Part shown: one piece after another, positions 20,438 to 29,574 of the stretch | Position numbering within the stretch: position 1 is the first letter of the stretch | Layout of the letters: every line of letters starts with the position of its first letter | Assembly (NCBI GenBank): GCA_017856435.1 | Contig: JAFMFB010000002.1 | Location: 40,288 to 104,287, forward strand | Direction: 5' to 3' | From: Burkholderiaceae bacterium | GTDB taxonomy: Bacteria > Pseudomonadota > Gammaproteobacteria > Burkholderiales > Burkholderiaceae_C | DNA length: 64,000 bases | Notes under the pieces: model-generated | Told to the model about the DNA's origin: nothing | The model's database searches: none | What the model saw: only the letters and a program-made list of their open reading frames with translations | Program-made: the position numbers and the translations under genes

Positions 20438-21913
20438 ATGGGTTTGTTGAGCCTGGCAATCTGGTTACCAATCGTGTTTGGTGTTCTGTTGCTCGCCCTG
20501 GGGCGGGATGATCAGGTCCAAACAGTCCGCTGGCTCGCCCTGGTTGGTGCAATTGCCAGCTTTGTGGTCACATTGCCTTTGTATGCGGGCTTTGACCCGG
20601 GAACTGCTGCGATGCAGTTTGTTGAAAAAATGCCATGGATAGAGCGCTTCAATGTGCACTACCACTTGGGGATTGATGGCATCTCTTTCTGGTTTGTCCT
20701 GCTTACGGCTTTTATCAACGTCATTGTGGTGATTGCCGGCTGGGAGGCCATCACCAGTCGGGTCAACCAGTACATGGGCGCCTTCCTGATTCTGAGCGGC
20801 CTGATGATTGGTGTCTTTTCTGCGCTTGATGGCATCCTGTTCTACGTATTTTTTGAGGCCACTTTGATTCCCATGTACCTCATCATCGGAATCTGGGGCG
20901 GGCCTAACAAGATTTACGCTGCTTTCAAGTTCTTTCTCTACACCCTGCTGGGCTCGCTCTTGACGCTGATTGCCCTGATTTATCTCTACCTGGCCTCCGG
21001 GGGTAGTTTTGAAATCACCAACTGGCACCAGCTCCCCCTGAGTTCCACCGCCCAGACACTGCTCTTCATCGCCTTTTTCACTGCATTTGCGGTCAAGGTG
21101 CCGATGTGGCCAGTCCATACCTGGTTGCCAGATGTGCACGTGGAAGCGCCCACGGGAGGGTCAGCCGTGCTGGCGGCCATCATGCTCAAGCTTGGCGCTT
21201 ACGGTTTTCTGAGGTTTTCCATGCCAATCGCTCCCGATGCTGCCAGAGACCTCGCCTGGATCATGATTGGCTTGTCCTTGGTGGCTGTCGTCTATGTTGG
21301 TCTGGTGGCCATGGTGCAGCAGGACATGAAAAAGCTGGTTGCCTACTCGTCGGTTGCCCATATGGGGTTTGTAACCTTGGGCTTCTTTATCTTCAACGAG
21401 CTGGGTGTTTCTGGTGGATTGGTCCAGATGATTGCCCATGGCTTTGTCTCGGCTGCCATGTTCTTGTGCATTGGCGTGCTCTACGACCGGGTCCATTCCC
21501 GTGAAATTGCCTCCTATGGTGGCGTCATCAACACCATGCCAAAGTTCACTGCGTTTGCCCTGCTGTTTGCCATGGCCAATTGCGGTCTGCCAGGCACGGC
21601 GGGTTTCGTTGGGGAGTGGATGGTTATCCTGGGGGCTGTGAAGGCAAACTTCTGGATCGGGCTGGCTGCCGCCAGCGCCCTGATCTTCGGCGCTGCCTAC
21701 ACGCTCTGGATGTTCAAGCGGGTTTACCTCGGACCCGTGGCCAATGAGGAGGTCAAGGCCTTGCAGGACATCGGGCAACGGGAGTTTCTCATGCTCGCCC
21801 TGTTGGCTGTGGCGGTGCTTTGGATGGGTGTTCATCCAAAACCAATGACGGATGTGATGGATGTGTCGGTGGCTGAATTGCTCAAGCATGTTGCCCAATC
21901 CAAACTCAACTGA
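20438..21913 (+). CDS. nuoM: NADH-quinone oxidoreductase subunit M
   Basis: A 491-residue antiporter-like subunit with about 14 helices. Conserved segments include FFEATLIPMYLIIGIWGG (helix 5 Glu), KVPMWPVHTWLPDVHVEAPTGGSAVLAAIMLKLGAYG (helix 7-8 Lys) and GMVQMIAHGF-like GLVQMIAHGFVSAAMFLCIGVLYDR. An AAGGAG precedes the ATG. Lies 13 bases after nuoL. Confidence 0.98.
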   Translation: MGLLSLAIWLPIVFGVLLLALGRDDQVQTVRWLALVGAIASFVVTLPLYAGFDPGTAAMQFVEKMPWIERFNVHYHLGIDGISFWFVLLTAFINVIVVIAGWEAITSRVNQYMGAFLILSGLMIGVFSALDGILFYVFFEATLIPMYLIIGIWGGPNKIYAAFKFFLYTLLGSLLTLIALIYLYLASGGSFEITNWHQLPLSSTAQTLLFIAFFTAFAVKVPMWPVHTWLPDVHVEAPTGGSAVLAAIMLKLGAYGFLRFSMPIAPDAARDLAWIMIGLSLVAVVYVGLVAMVQQDMKKLVAYSSVAHMGFVTLGFFIFNELGVSGGLVQMIAHGFVSAAMFLCIGVLYDRVHSREIASYGGVINTMPKFTAFALLFAMANCGLPGTAGFVGEWMVILGAVKANFWIGLAAASALIFGAAYTLWMFKRVYLGPVANEEVKALQDIGQREFLMLALLAVAVLWMGVHPKPMTDVMDVSVAELLKHVAQSKLN

Positions 21914-21937
21914 CCAGACTGAATTGAAAGACCAAAG

Positions 21938-23425
21938 ATGAGCGACTCACTCAGCTGGATTGCGGTTTTGCCCGAGATCATCCTGCTCGTGATGGCCTGT
22001 GCCATCATCCTGCTTGACCTGGGCGTCAAGAGCCGGCTGCGTTCAGCCACTCACATTGCCACTTTGCTGACCCTGGCTGCGGTGGCCGTACTTCAATACC
22101 TGTACGCCAGCAGTGAGGGAACGCTCTATGCCCTGGACAATATGGTGGTGAGTGACCCCATGGGCAACTGGCTCAAGATGTTTGCCACCCTGGCGGTCAT
22201 GGTGACGCTGGTCTATGCACGGCCTTACGCCGCTGAGCGCGACATGTTGCGTGGGGGCGAACTTTACTTCCTCAGCATGTTCTCGCTGCTTGGCATGTTC
22301 ATCATGATCTCGGGCAACAATTTCCTGATGATCTATCTGGGGCTGGAGTTGTTGACCCTGTCCAGTTATGTGTTGGTGGCCTTGCGACGCGACCATGTGC
22401 TAGCAACTGAAGCGGCCATGAAGTACTTCGTACTGGGCGCCATGGCCTCTGGTTTCCTTTTGTATGGACTGTCCATGGTCTATGGTGCCACTGGCTCCCT
22501 GGACATCTCCACCGTGCTGCGTGTCTGCATGAGCGGGCAGGTCAATTCACAGGTCCTGACGTTCGGCCTGGTGTTTGTGGTGGCTGGACTGGCCTTCAAG
22601 TTGGGAGTGGTGCCTTTTCACATGTGGGTCCCCGATGTTTACCAGGGGGCGCCCACTGCCGTCACCCTGATGCTGGGAGGGGCACCTAAGTTGGCGGCCT
22701 TTGCCATCTCCATACGGCTGCTGGTTGAGGCCTTGCTGCCGCTGGCATTTGACTGGCAGCAGATGCTGATGCTGCTCGCGATTGGTTCCCTGCTGGTGGG
22801 CAATCTCGCGGCCATCATGCAGGTCAACCTGAAAAGGATGCTGGCCTTTTCCACCATCGCGCAGATGGGCTTTGTCCTGCTCGGCCTGATGTCGGGTGTG
22901 GTGGGCGGCAACATCTTGTCAGCCGCCAATGCCTACAGCTCGGCCATGTTCTATGTTGTGACCTATGTGCTGACAACTCTGGCCACCTTCGGCGTTATCT
23001 TGCTCCTGGCAAGAGAAGGCTTTGAGAGTGAGGAAATTGCCGACTTTGCCGGGCTGAACCAGCGCAGTCCGCTATATGCAGCCATCATGGCGATCTGTCT
23101 ATTTTCTCTGGCTGGCATTCCACCCATGGTCGGCTTCTATGCCAAGCTGTCGGTTCTGCAGGCTCTGGTGACAACTGGCCACGCCTTGCATATTGGCCTG
23201 GCTGTCTATGCCGTGATCATGTCCCTGATCGGCGCCTTCTATTACCTGCGGGTGATCAAGGTCATGTATTTTGACCCGCCCATCACTGCCAGTGACATCG
23301 TCGCACCGACCGAGGTGCGGGTTGTGTTGTCAGTTAACGGCTTGCTGGTGCTGGTACTGGGCCTCTTGCCGGGTGGCTTGATGACGCTTTGTGCCAATGC
23401 GATTGTGCGCATGCTGGGGATCTGA
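21938..23425 (+). CDS. nuoN: NADH-quinone oxidoreductase subunit N
   Basis: A 495-residue antiporter-like subunit with about 14 helices. Signatures are LGLELLTLSSYVLVALRRD (helix 5 Glu), FKLGVVPFHMWVPDVYQGAPTAVTLMLGGAPKLAAF (helix 7 Lys) and SLAGIPPMVGFYAKL. It completes the 14-subunit set of complex I, which oxidises NADH, reduces ubiquinone and pumps protons. The stop overlaps the next start as TGATG. Confidence 0.98.
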   Translation: MSDSLSWIAVLPEIILLVMACAIILLDLGVKSRLRSATHIATLLTLAAVAVLQYLYASSEGTLYALDNMVVSDPMGNWLKMFATLAVMVTLVYARPYAAERDMLRGGELYFLSMFSLLGMFIMISGNNFLMIYLGLELLTLSSYVLVALRRDHVLATEAAMKYFVLGAMASGFLLYGLSMVYGATGSLDISTVLRVCMSGQVNSQVLTFGLVFVVAGLAFKLGVVPFHMWVPDVYQGAPTAVTLMLGGAPKLAAFAISIRLLVEALLPLAFDWQQMLMLLAIGSLLVGNLAAIMQVNLKRMLAFSTIAQMGFVLLGLMSGVVGGNILSAANAYSSAMFYVVTYVLTTLATFGVILLLAREGFESEEIADFAGLNQRSPLYAAIMAICLFSLAGIPPMVGFYAKLSVLQALVTTGHALHIGLAVYAVIMSLIGAFYYLRVIKVMYFDPPITASDIVAPTEVRVVLSVNGLLVLVLGLLPGGLMTLCANAIVRMLGI

Positions 23426-23733
23426 TGAATGGCTCCATGGGCGCCTCCGCCTGGCTGGTCATCCTGCTGGCATTGATTGCTGCCAACCTGCCTTTTCTGA
23501 CGACCCGATTATTTGCCGTATGGCCACTCAGGTTTGAAAAAAATCTGGCCATGCGACTCGGTGAACTGGTTGTCGCCTACTTTCTGGTGGGAGCCATTGC
23601 CTTGTTGCTGGAAAAGCAGGCTGGCCAAATTGCACCGCAGGGCTGGGAGTTTTATGCCATCACTGCAGCCTTGTTCATAACCCTTGCCTTCCCTGGGTTT
23701 GTCTGGCGCTATCTGTACCGGCGCCATGGCTGA
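23425..23733 (+). CDS. DUF2818 small membrane protein
   Basis: A 102-residue protein with three hydrophobic stretches (about residues 8-30, 44-63 and 76-96) and basic loops (WPLRFEKNLAMRLGEL; WRYLYRRHG). It matches the betaproteobacterial DUF2818 family, which sits directly behind nuoN. Start ATG 23425 overlaps the nuoN stop by one base, so translation is probably coupled; the track start at 23389 lies inside nuoN. No known function. The constant association suggests a complex I accessory role, which is inference. Confidence 0.8.
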   Translation: MNGSMGASAWLVILLALIAANLPFLTTRLFAVWPLRFEKNLAMRLGELVVAYFLVGAIALLLEKQAGQIAPQGWEFYAITAALFITLAFPGFVWRYLYRRHG

Positions 23734-24322
23734 AGCCAATCACCATCTGGTTGAAACCCGATTGAGCAGCACGGAATTGCTGCATGGCCATTTTCTGCAT
23801 GCCTTTCGCGACGCCGTGCGCCTGCCTGACGGGACCCACGCCATCCGCGAATTCATTCGTCATCCAGGCGCCGCCATGATCATCCCCCTGATGGCGGATG
23901 AGAAAGGGCAATTGAGGGTGGTTCTCGAAAAGCAATTCCGTTATCCGGTTGGCCAGGTGATGATTGAATTCCCGGCCGGCAAGCTGGATGCGGGTGAAGA
24001 CGTTCTGAAGTGTGCTCGGCGTGAGCTCCTGGAGGAGACAGGCTATCAGGCCAAGGAGTGGGCCCGGGCGGGTGTGTTGCACCCGGTGATTTCCTATTCC
24101 ACCGAATACATTGAAGTCTGGTTTGCCAGAGGACTGGTTGGTGGGCAGCAGAAACTTGATGCCGGCGAATTTCTGGAAGTCTTCAGCGCGACCCCTGATG
24201 AAGTCATGGCTTGGTGCTTTGATGGAACCATTACCGATGCCAAGACACTGACCGGGGCCTTGTGGCTGCAAAATGTCCTGGCTGGCAAGTGGTTACTTGA
24301 CTGGCAGATAATCGAGCCATGA
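23726..24322 (+). CDS. Nudix hydrolase, ADP-ribose pyrophosphatase-like
   Basis: A 198-residue protein with a full Nudix box, GKLDAGEDVLKCARRELLEETGY, near residue 88. Upstream are features of the ADP-ribose pyrophosphatase (NudF) subgroup, such as VVLEKQFRYPVGQVMIEFPAGKLDAGE. These enzymes use Mg2+ to hydrolyse nucleoside diphosphate-linked compounds; the exact substrate is not determined. ATG 23726 overlaps the DUF2818 gene by 8 bases. Co-transcription with complex I may reflect NAD-derived ADP-ribose clearing, which is a guess. Confidence 0.88.
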   Translation: MAEANHHLVETRLSSTELLHGHFLHAFRDAVRLPDGTHAIREFIRHPGAAMIIPLMADEKGQLRVVLEKQFRYPVGQVMIEFPAGKLDAGEDVLKCARRELLEETGYQAKEWARAGVLHPVISYSTEYIEVWFARGLVGGQQKLDAGEFLEVFSATPDEVMAWCFDGTITDAKTLTGALWLQNVLAGKWLLDWQIIEP

Positions 24323-24783
24323 AAGTGCTCAATTTGCAATGCCCGGATGCCCACCAGTTTGAGGGCTGGTTTGCCTCTGAGCTGGATTACGAAGAGCAAT
24401 TGCAGCAGGGCTTGCTTGAGTGCCCGATGTGCGGGGCGCACAAGGTGCACAAATTACCCAGTGCACCACGCCTCAACCTGGGAGCCGTCAGCACGCCCCC
24501 CCCTGATGCAAAGCAAACAACGGAACCCTCGACCGTGGTGAATAAGGAAACCGAGCAAGCCCTGCAGGCAGCCTGGTTGCAGGTGACCCGCCAAATTCTG
24601 GCGCAGACCGAAGATGTCGGAGCCCGTTTTGCAGATGAGGCGCGTCGGATGCACTATGGGGAAACAGAGGAACGAGGAATCCGTGGGCAGGCCTCTCGTG
24701 AAGAGACAGATGCCTTGCGTGAAGAAGGCATCAAAGTCATGCCGCTCGTGTTGCCCGATGCCCTCAAAGGGCCTTTGCACTGA
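24319..24783 (+). CDS. DUF1178 family protein
   Basis: A 154-residue protein. The N-terminus, MKVLNLQCPDAHQFEGWFASELDYEEQLQQGLLECPMCGAHKVHKLPSAPRL, has two Cys sites (C8; C37-x2-C40) that resemble a small zinc ribbon, and the C-terminus has the conserved EEARRMHYGETEERGIRGQASREE-type block (here DEARRMHYGETEERGIRG). This is the DUF1178 pattern; function unknown. It overlaps the Nudix gene by ATGA and is the last gene of the nuo transcription unit as far as spacing shows. Confidence 0.85.
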   Translation: MKVLNLQCPDAHQFEGWFASELDYEEQLQQGLLECPMCGAHKVHKLPSAPRLNLGAVSTPPPDAKQTTEPSTVVNKETEQALQAAWLQVTRQILAQTEDVGARFADEARRMHYGETEERGIRGQASREETDALREEGIKVMPLVLPDALKGPLH

Positions 24784-24825
24784 CATTGGCCTGAAACGCC
24801 CTAACTTTGCTCGAGGTCTGTCGTG

Positions 24826-25791
24826 ATGGTTGACTTGCCCACTTTTTCTGACGTTGAGGCAGCAGCTGAGCGTCTTCGGGGTGTGGCTCATATCACCCCC
24901 GTAATGCGTTCTCAGACCCTGGATCATCGTCTGGGTGCCAAAGTTGTTTTCAAGTGCGAGAACCTTCAGCGCATGGGGGCCTTCAAATTCCGGGGTGCCT
25001 ACAACGCCTTGTCGCGCTTTGATGCCACGCAGCGCAAGGCGGGCGTGATTACTTTTTCCTCTGGCAACCACGCACAGGCCATCGCGCTGTCGGCCAAACT
25101 TTTGGACATGCCTGCAGTAATTGTGATGCCCGAGGACGCACCTCAGGCTAAATTGGCGGCGACCCGGGCTTATGGCGCCGAGGTCGTGATGTATGACCGT
25201 TACAAGCAGGACCGCGAAGCCTTAACCCGGGATTTGGCACAACTGCGGGGCTTGACCCTGATCCCTCCTTATGATCACCCGGATGTCATTGCGGGTCAGG
25301 GAACCGCTGCGCTTGAACTGATCCAGCAGGCCGGTGAGCTTGATGTGCTGCTGGTCCCGCTGGGCGGTGGTGGTCTGTTGTCGGGATCGGCACTTGCAGC
25401 CCGTGCGACTTCTCCCCAGTGCAAGATCTATGGGGTTGAGCCCGAAGCGGGCAATGATGGACAGCAGTCCTTGCGTGCTGGACAGATCGTTCACATTCAG
25501 ACGCCGCAGACCATTGCCGATGGAGCGCAAACCCAGCATCTTGGGCAATATACCTTTGGAGTGATACAGCGCGATGTGACCGACATCCTGACAGCTTCCG
25601 ACCAGCAACTCATTGAAGCCATGCAATTTTTTGCAGAGCGCATGAAGATCGTGGTCGAACCTACCGGATGTCTGGGGCTGGCTGCAGCCTGTCACGCCCA
25701 GCAGAGCTTGTCAGGCTTGCGCGTCGGGGTGATCATCAGCGGCGGCAATGTCGACATGCGCCGCTTTGGCCAATGGCTGACGCAGGCCTGA
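24826..25791 (+). CDS. Threonine/serine dehydratase-like PLP enzyme
   Basis: A 321-residue fold-type II PLP enzyme. The Schiff-base lysine is K54 in GAFKFRGAYN; SSGNHAQA binds the substrate carboxylate and PLLGGGG-type VPLGGGGLLSG binds the PLP phosphate. It lacks the C-terminal ACT-like regulatory domains of IlvA, so it resembles catabolic TdcB or serine racemase. Likely reaction: threonine to 2-oxobutanoate and ammonia, or serine to pyruvate. ATG 24826 is preferred; GTG 24823 is the track start. It lies 42 bases after DUF1178 and may be cotranscribed or have its own promoter. Confidence 0.87.
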   Translation: MVDLPTFSDVEAAAERLRGVAHITPVMRSQTLDHRLGAKVVFKCENLQRMGAFKFRGAYNALSRFDATQRKAGVITFSSGNHAQAIALSAKLLDMPAVIVMPEDAPQAKLAATRAYGAEVVMYDRYKQDREALTRDLAQLRGLTLIPPYDHPDVIAGQGTAALELIQQAGELDVLLVPLGGGGLLSGSALAARATSPQCKIYGVEPEAGNDGQQSLRAGQIVHIQTPQTIADGAQTQHLGQYTFGVIQRDVTDILTASDQQLIEAMQFFAERMKIVVEPTGCLGLAAACHAQQSLSGLRVGVIISGGNVDMRRFGQWLTQA

Positions 25792-25933
25792 ACAGCGCAA
25801 GATGGCGGCCTGACGCACAGGTTTGATGCCCAGGCTTATTGCATTTCCAGCGCAGGGCGTCCCCATTACTGATGGCAAGCTTGTGATGGGTTCCCCGTCA
25901 GCTTGATACAGGTCAAACCGCCTTTTTTTGTGA

Positions 25934-25961
25934 CTTGAAAACCTGCTCTGTGTCCGCATCA
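25934..25961 (+). promoter_or_regulatory. Candidate heat-shock (sigma-32) promoter of hsp20
   Basis: CTTGAAA (25934-25940) matches the sigma-32 -35 consensus exactly. After a 13-base spacer comes CCGCATCA (25954-25961), which matches the -10 consensus CCCCATNT at five of the seven fixed positions. It lies 72 bases upstream of the hsp20 ATG, in the 242-base gap after the dehydratase gene. Consensus taken from E. coli; use in this organism is inferred from the function of the downstream gene. Confidence 0.6.
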
Positions 25962-26033
25962 TGTTGACCTCCCGGTGACGAATGGCCATGGGGGTCATGG
26001 TCAGGTACCCGGGTTGATTCAAAGGAGGTTGAA

Positions 26034-26462
26034 ATGAGCTCACTGATCCGTCGTGGTGGTTTGTTCGATGATTTTTTTCGTGATTTTTCCCCTGGTTTTT
26101 ATGTCCGGCCTTTACATGGCGAGCCGCTGCCTGAGCCAGACAAGATCAAAGTGGATGTAAGCGAGAACGGAAATAGCTTTACGGTGCTGGCTGAAATTCC
26201 TGGTGTCAAAAAAGATGACATTCAGGTTTCAATCGACGGCAACATGGTCACCGTGAGTGCTGAAGTTAAGCAACAGGACACGCAAACTGGCGATGACAAA
26301 GTGTTGCGAAATGAACGCTACTACGGTTCGGTCTCGCGCTCCTTTTCATTGCCGCAGGACGTAGATGCTGCGCACGCCAAGGCAAAGTGTGACAACGGGG
26401 TGCTCACATTGACCCTGCCTAAAAAAGGCAACGGTGCGGCACAACGACTGAGGATTGACTAA
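26034..26462 (+). CDS. Small heat shock protein, Hsp20/alpha-crystallin family
   Basis: A 142-residue ATP-independent holdase. The N-terminal arm is Phe-rich (RRGGLFDDFFRDFSPGFYVRP); the alpha-crystallin domain spans about residues 37-135 and ends with GVLTLTLPKK, the family GVLxxxLPK motif. The short tail QRLRID contains an IxI-like L-R-I. A strong AAGGAGG precedes ATG 26034 and a sigma-32-like promoter lies further upstream. Convergent with miaA, with only four bases between the stops and no clear terminator. Confidence 0.95.
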   Translation: MSSLIRRGGLFDDFFRDFSPGFYVRPLHGEPLPEPDKIKVDVSENGNSFTVLAEIPGVKKDDIQVSIDGNMVTVSAEVKQQDTQTGDDKVLRNERYYGSVSRSFSLPQDVDAAHAKAKCDNGVLTLTLPKKGNGAAQRLRID

Positions 26463-26466
26463 GCCG

Positions 26467-27429
26467 TCAACTGGAACTTGCTGCGCGCGCCAGAGCCAAT
26501 ACCCTGGGGATGGCGTCAGACTGGTCACAGTCAACCCTGAGCCGTTCTGGCATTGAGCGTAGCCAGGTGATCTGGCGCTTGGCCAGCTGTCGGGTGGCAA
26601 AGACGCCACGATCACGCAGTTCGCTTATGGGAATTTTTCCTTCGAGCGCCTCCCAGGCCTGGCGATAACCCACACAGCGCATGGCGGGCATGTCAGCTGA
26701 CAAGTCTGGGCGGGCCTTGAGTGCCCGCACCTCATCCAGAAAACCCATGGCCAGCATGGCATCAAAGCGTTCAGCAATTCTGTCGTGCAGCCAGGGGCGG
26801 TTCTGGGGCTCCAGCGAGATGAGTGTGATGGCGGTGTCAGAGCCTGATTGCGTTGCACGTTGACCGTGCAGCTTGGACAACGGCTGACCAGTCACCCGAT
26901 AGACCTCCAGTGCGCGCTGGATTCTCTGGGAATCCGCAGGCGCAAGCCGCTCTGCAGTAGTTGGATCGATCCGTGACAACTCTGCGTACAGGTATGCCCA
27001 GCCATGCTCGCGCGCCTGCATCTCAATTTCGGCCCTGACCTGGGGATTGGCTGGGGGCATCTCGTCCAGCCCAACCAGCAGGGATTTCAGATAAAGCATG
27101 GTTCCTCCGACCAGCAGGGGCAAGCGGTCGCGGCCTTGGATTTCGCCGATCAGACGACCTGCATCGCGCACAAAGCTGGCGGCACTGTAGGCTTGGGCGG
27201 GATCGAGGATGTCGATCAGGTGATGGGGCACGCTGGCACGTTCTGAAAGGCTTGGCTTGGCGGTTCCAATGTCCATGCCGCGATAAACCAGGGCTGAGTC
27301 AACGCTGATGATTTCCACCGGCATTGCCTGGGCAATGGCCAGTGCAGCCGCTGTTTTGCCACAAGCCGTTGGCCCGGTCAGCGCGATCACGGGTTTGCCC
27401 CATGCGCTAGGACTGGTCAATGTGTCCAT
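26467..27429 (-). CDS. miaA: tRNA dimethylallyltransferase
   Basis: A 320-residue enzyme that adds a dimethylallyl group to A37 of tRNAs reading UNN codons. Visible are the P-loop GPTACGKT, the conserved [26 protein letters not shown] and [17 protein letters not shown]. Full length. Its start (27429) lies inside the upstream MFS gene with a 23-base overlap, so it is read as the last gene of a leftward transport/oxygenase group. In many proteobacteria miaA lies next to mutL; here mutL is about 20 kb away. Confidence 0.97.
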   Translation of the reverse strand: MDTLTSPSAWGKPVIALTGPTACGKTAAALAIAQAMPVEIISVDSALVYRGMDIGTAKPSLSERASVPHHLIDILDPAQAYSAASFVRDAGRLIGEIQGRDRLPLLVGGTMLYLKSLLVGLDEMPPANPQVRAEIEMQAREHGWAYLYAELSRIDPTTAERLAPADSQRIQRALEVYRVTGQPLSKLHGQRATQSGSDTAITLISLEPQNRPWLHDRIAERFDAMLAMGFLDEVRALKARPDLSADMPAMRCVGYRQAWEALEGKIPISELRDRGVFATRQLAKRQITWLRSMPERLRVDCDQSDAIPRVLALARAASSS

Positions 27430-28597
27430 ACCGTTGCATGAGGGTCCAGGCGGTCAGGGCAGTTAGAAACCCCCAGAACCAGATGCCATAAGCCAGATGC
27501 TTCACTTCAATTTGTCCCTGGGCGCCAAGCCAGGCCCCCATGGCAAAAGCCACCAGCATCATGAAAAAACCATTAAGCGCGGTGGCCGTGCCAGCGGCCT
27601 GTGGAAAGGGGGCTATGGATCCCATTTGCGAACATGGCTGGTGAACACCGTGGGCAATCATGAAAAGATAGACAGGTACCATGATGGCCCATCCTTCATG
27701 TAGATCGACCATGGCGCTGACACCCAGCATCGTGCCACCGGCCAGGGAGATTGCGCCAGCAAACGCCACACTGCGTCGCAGGCCAAACCTTGGGAGAAGC
27801 ATGCGACAGACCACGGTACCCAGAATATAGGACAGGGGCATGGTGAACATCACCATGCCATATTCGGTGCGGCTCAGGCCCAGCGTCTGAATGAATACAA
27901 AGGAGGAGGTGGCCAGGAAAGTAAACAGCCCGCCAAAGGTGGTTGCCGAAAGAATCGTACAGGACCAGAAAGTTGGGTGCCTCAGGATCTGGCGCCAGCT
28001 TGACCACAGGCCAGATACCTTGAGGGCATCAAGCTTGGGGTGAACCAGACTTTCCTTCAGGCGAAAAAACAACAGCCCGTAAGTGACGGCACCAAATACA
28101 GCCAAAGCCAGCAGGGCGGCCCGCCAACTGATGGTTTCGCTCAGCATGCCTCCTACAGGTGCGCAAAGACAGGCCAGGATGCCCAGCCCTGTCAGCCCTT
28201 TGGACATGACGCGGGTTCCATCGGTCACTGAATAGAGGTCGCGCACAATTGCACGCGCGCCCATCACGGCCGCGCCCAGGGCCGCCCCCTGAACCATCCG
28301 TGCGATCAGCAAGATCCCGATAGTGGGGGCCAAGGCGCTGGCCAGGGCTGCAAGCACGTAGCTTCCCATGCCCCACAACAGAATGGGGCGGCGGCCGTAG
28401 CGGTCTGAAAGTGGCCCCCATGCCATCTGCGAAACCCCGAATGACAGCAACAAGGCGGTCAGCGTCAACTGGGTCTGCGACATCGAGGACGACAAGTCGC
28501 GGGAAAGGTCGGGCAGGGCCGGCAGATAGAGGTCCGTTGTGACGGGCTGCAGGCCTAGCAGCAGGGAAATCACAAGAACGACCAGGGAGGAGGGCAT
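27407..28597 (-). CDS. MFS transporter, Bcr/CflA drug-efflux type
   Basis: A 396-residue protein with about 12 hydrophobic helices. Markers of the Bcr/CflA subgroup are [22 protein letters not shown] in the first helix, [17 protein letters not shown] (the MFS loop 2-3 motif A) and [23 protein letters not shown]. It should export small molecules with proton exchange; the substrate is unknown. ATG 28597 is used because the residues upstream in the track ORF have no membrane character and overlap the EamA gene; the two genes meet as TGATG, suggesting coupled translation. Confidence 0.9.
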   Translation of the reverse strand: MPSSLVVLVISLLLGLQPVTTDLYLPALPDLSRDLSSSMSQTQLTLTALLLSFGVSQMAWGPLSDRYGRRPILLWGMGSYVLAALASALAPTIGILLIARMVQGAALGAAVMGARAIVRDLYSVTDGTRVMSKGLTGLGILACLCAPVGGMLSETISWRAALLALAVFGAVTYGLLFFRLKESLVHPKLDALKVSGLWSSWRQILRHPTFWSCTILSATTFGGLFTFLATSSFVFIQTLGLSRTEYGMVMFTMPLSYILGTVVCRMLLPRFGLRRSVAFAGAISLAGGTMLGVSAMVDLHEGWAIMVPVYLFMIAHGVHQPCSQMGSIAPFPQAAGTATALNGFFMMLVAFAMGAWLGAQGQIEVKHLAYGIWFWGFLTALTAWTLMQRYGHIDQS

Positions 28598-29484
28598 CAG
28601 TGCTCCTCGGCAGGTGTGTCGGGGATGGCGCGTTCTCGCAGGACCGTGGCGCCCACACCGCTGGCGATGATCAAAGCCATACCCATCCAACTGATCAGGG
28701 GGATGTTGTCGTCAAACAGGATCAGACTGAAGAAAGCCCCAAAAACAATACCACTGTATTGCAGACTGGCCACGACCAGCGTATGCCCTCGGCTGTAAGC
28801 TCGCGTCATGCACCATTGCCCCAGTGATGCCAGCAATCCAATCGGCACGATCCAGATGGCTGCCTGCCACGAGATTGCCTCCAGCGGGGTAAAGCCAGTG
28901 AATGCCACGCCGATCAGGCCGACAAGCGCGGTGCCGATGGAAAAGTAAAAAACAGTTCGTTCCACCGGTTCGCCGATCCTGGCCAGGGCCGTGACTTGCA
29001 CATAAGCCAGTGCAGCGCTGACACCGGAGAGCATGCCAATCAGACCCGCAAAAAGCTGGTTTTGATCGATTGTGGGACGCAGGGTCAACACTACGCCGAC
29101 AAATCCGAGCAAGACCGTCGTCAACAGGGGGCCCTGCCTTTCAAGCCTGCCGTAGAGCAGTGTCCCGCCCACAATGAAGGCTGCGACCCAGATCCCGCTC
29201 ATGTAGTTCATGGTCAAAGCGGTGGCCAACGGGAGATGCGCAATGGCATAGAACCAGGTTGCCAGCGCAGTACCTCCGGCCACGCTTCGCCAGGCATGCA
29301 TGGCGGGCACCGGGGTTTTGAGCGCCGTGCCGCGCAGACGCAGTGCCCAGCCCACAAGAACAACACTGACTAGCCCCCGGTACAGAACCAGTTCCATGGG
29401 GTCAAAGTCTGCTGAAGCGAACTTGACGCCCACACCCATGGTGGCGAAGAAAAAGGCACCAATAACCATCCAGAGGGCTTGCAT
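28597..29484 (-). CDS. EamA/RhaT family DMT transporter
   Basis: A 295-residue protein with ten hydrophobic helices made of two EamA repeats (first begins MQALWMVIGAFFFATMGVGVKF; second around residue 150, with VERTVFYFSIGTALVGLIGV). The family includes metabolite and amino acid exporters; the substrate is not predictable. It is coupled to the MFS gene downstream. A perfect hairpin lies just upstream of its start codon and no Shine-Dalgarno is seen. Confidence 0.9.
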   Translation of the reverse strand: MQALWMVIGAFFFATMGVGVKFASADFDPMELVLYRGLVSVVLVGWALRLRGTALKTPVPAMHAWRSVAGGTALATWFYAIAHLPLATALTMNYMSGIWVAAFIVGGTLLYGRLERQGPLLTTVLLGFVGVVLTLRPTIDQNQLFAGLIGMLSGVSAALAYVQVTALARIGEPVERTVFYFSIGTALVGLIGVAFTGFTPLEAISWQAAIWIVPIGLLASLGQWCMTRAYSRGHTLVVASLQYSGIVFGAFFSLILFDDNIPLISWMGMALIIASGVGATVLRERAIPDTPAEEH

Positions 29485-29494
29485 AGGTTGCTAT

Positions 29495-29513
29495 CCCGAT
29501 GAATTCCATCGGG
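29495..29513 (-). promoter_or_regulatory. Hairpin directly upstream of the EamA start codon
   Basis: CCCGATG and CATCGGG form a perfect 7-base stem with a 5-base loop in the 90-base gap between the Rieske gene and the EamA gene. It ends 10 bases from the EamA ATG. Without a T run it is unlikely to be a terminator; it may affect translation or mRNA stability. Confidence 0.35.
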
Positions 29514-29574
29514 CCGGGTATTTAATGGGTTGGAATAGCCCGGTTGGGGCCTTATGGTGATTGTTGTTCCGGGC

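Noticed and set aside
25792-25930. Terminator with the T run at 25923-25929 after the dehydratase gene
   Set aside because: No stem lies directly before the T run; the only pairing (GGTTTGA with TCAAACC) spans about 90 bases.
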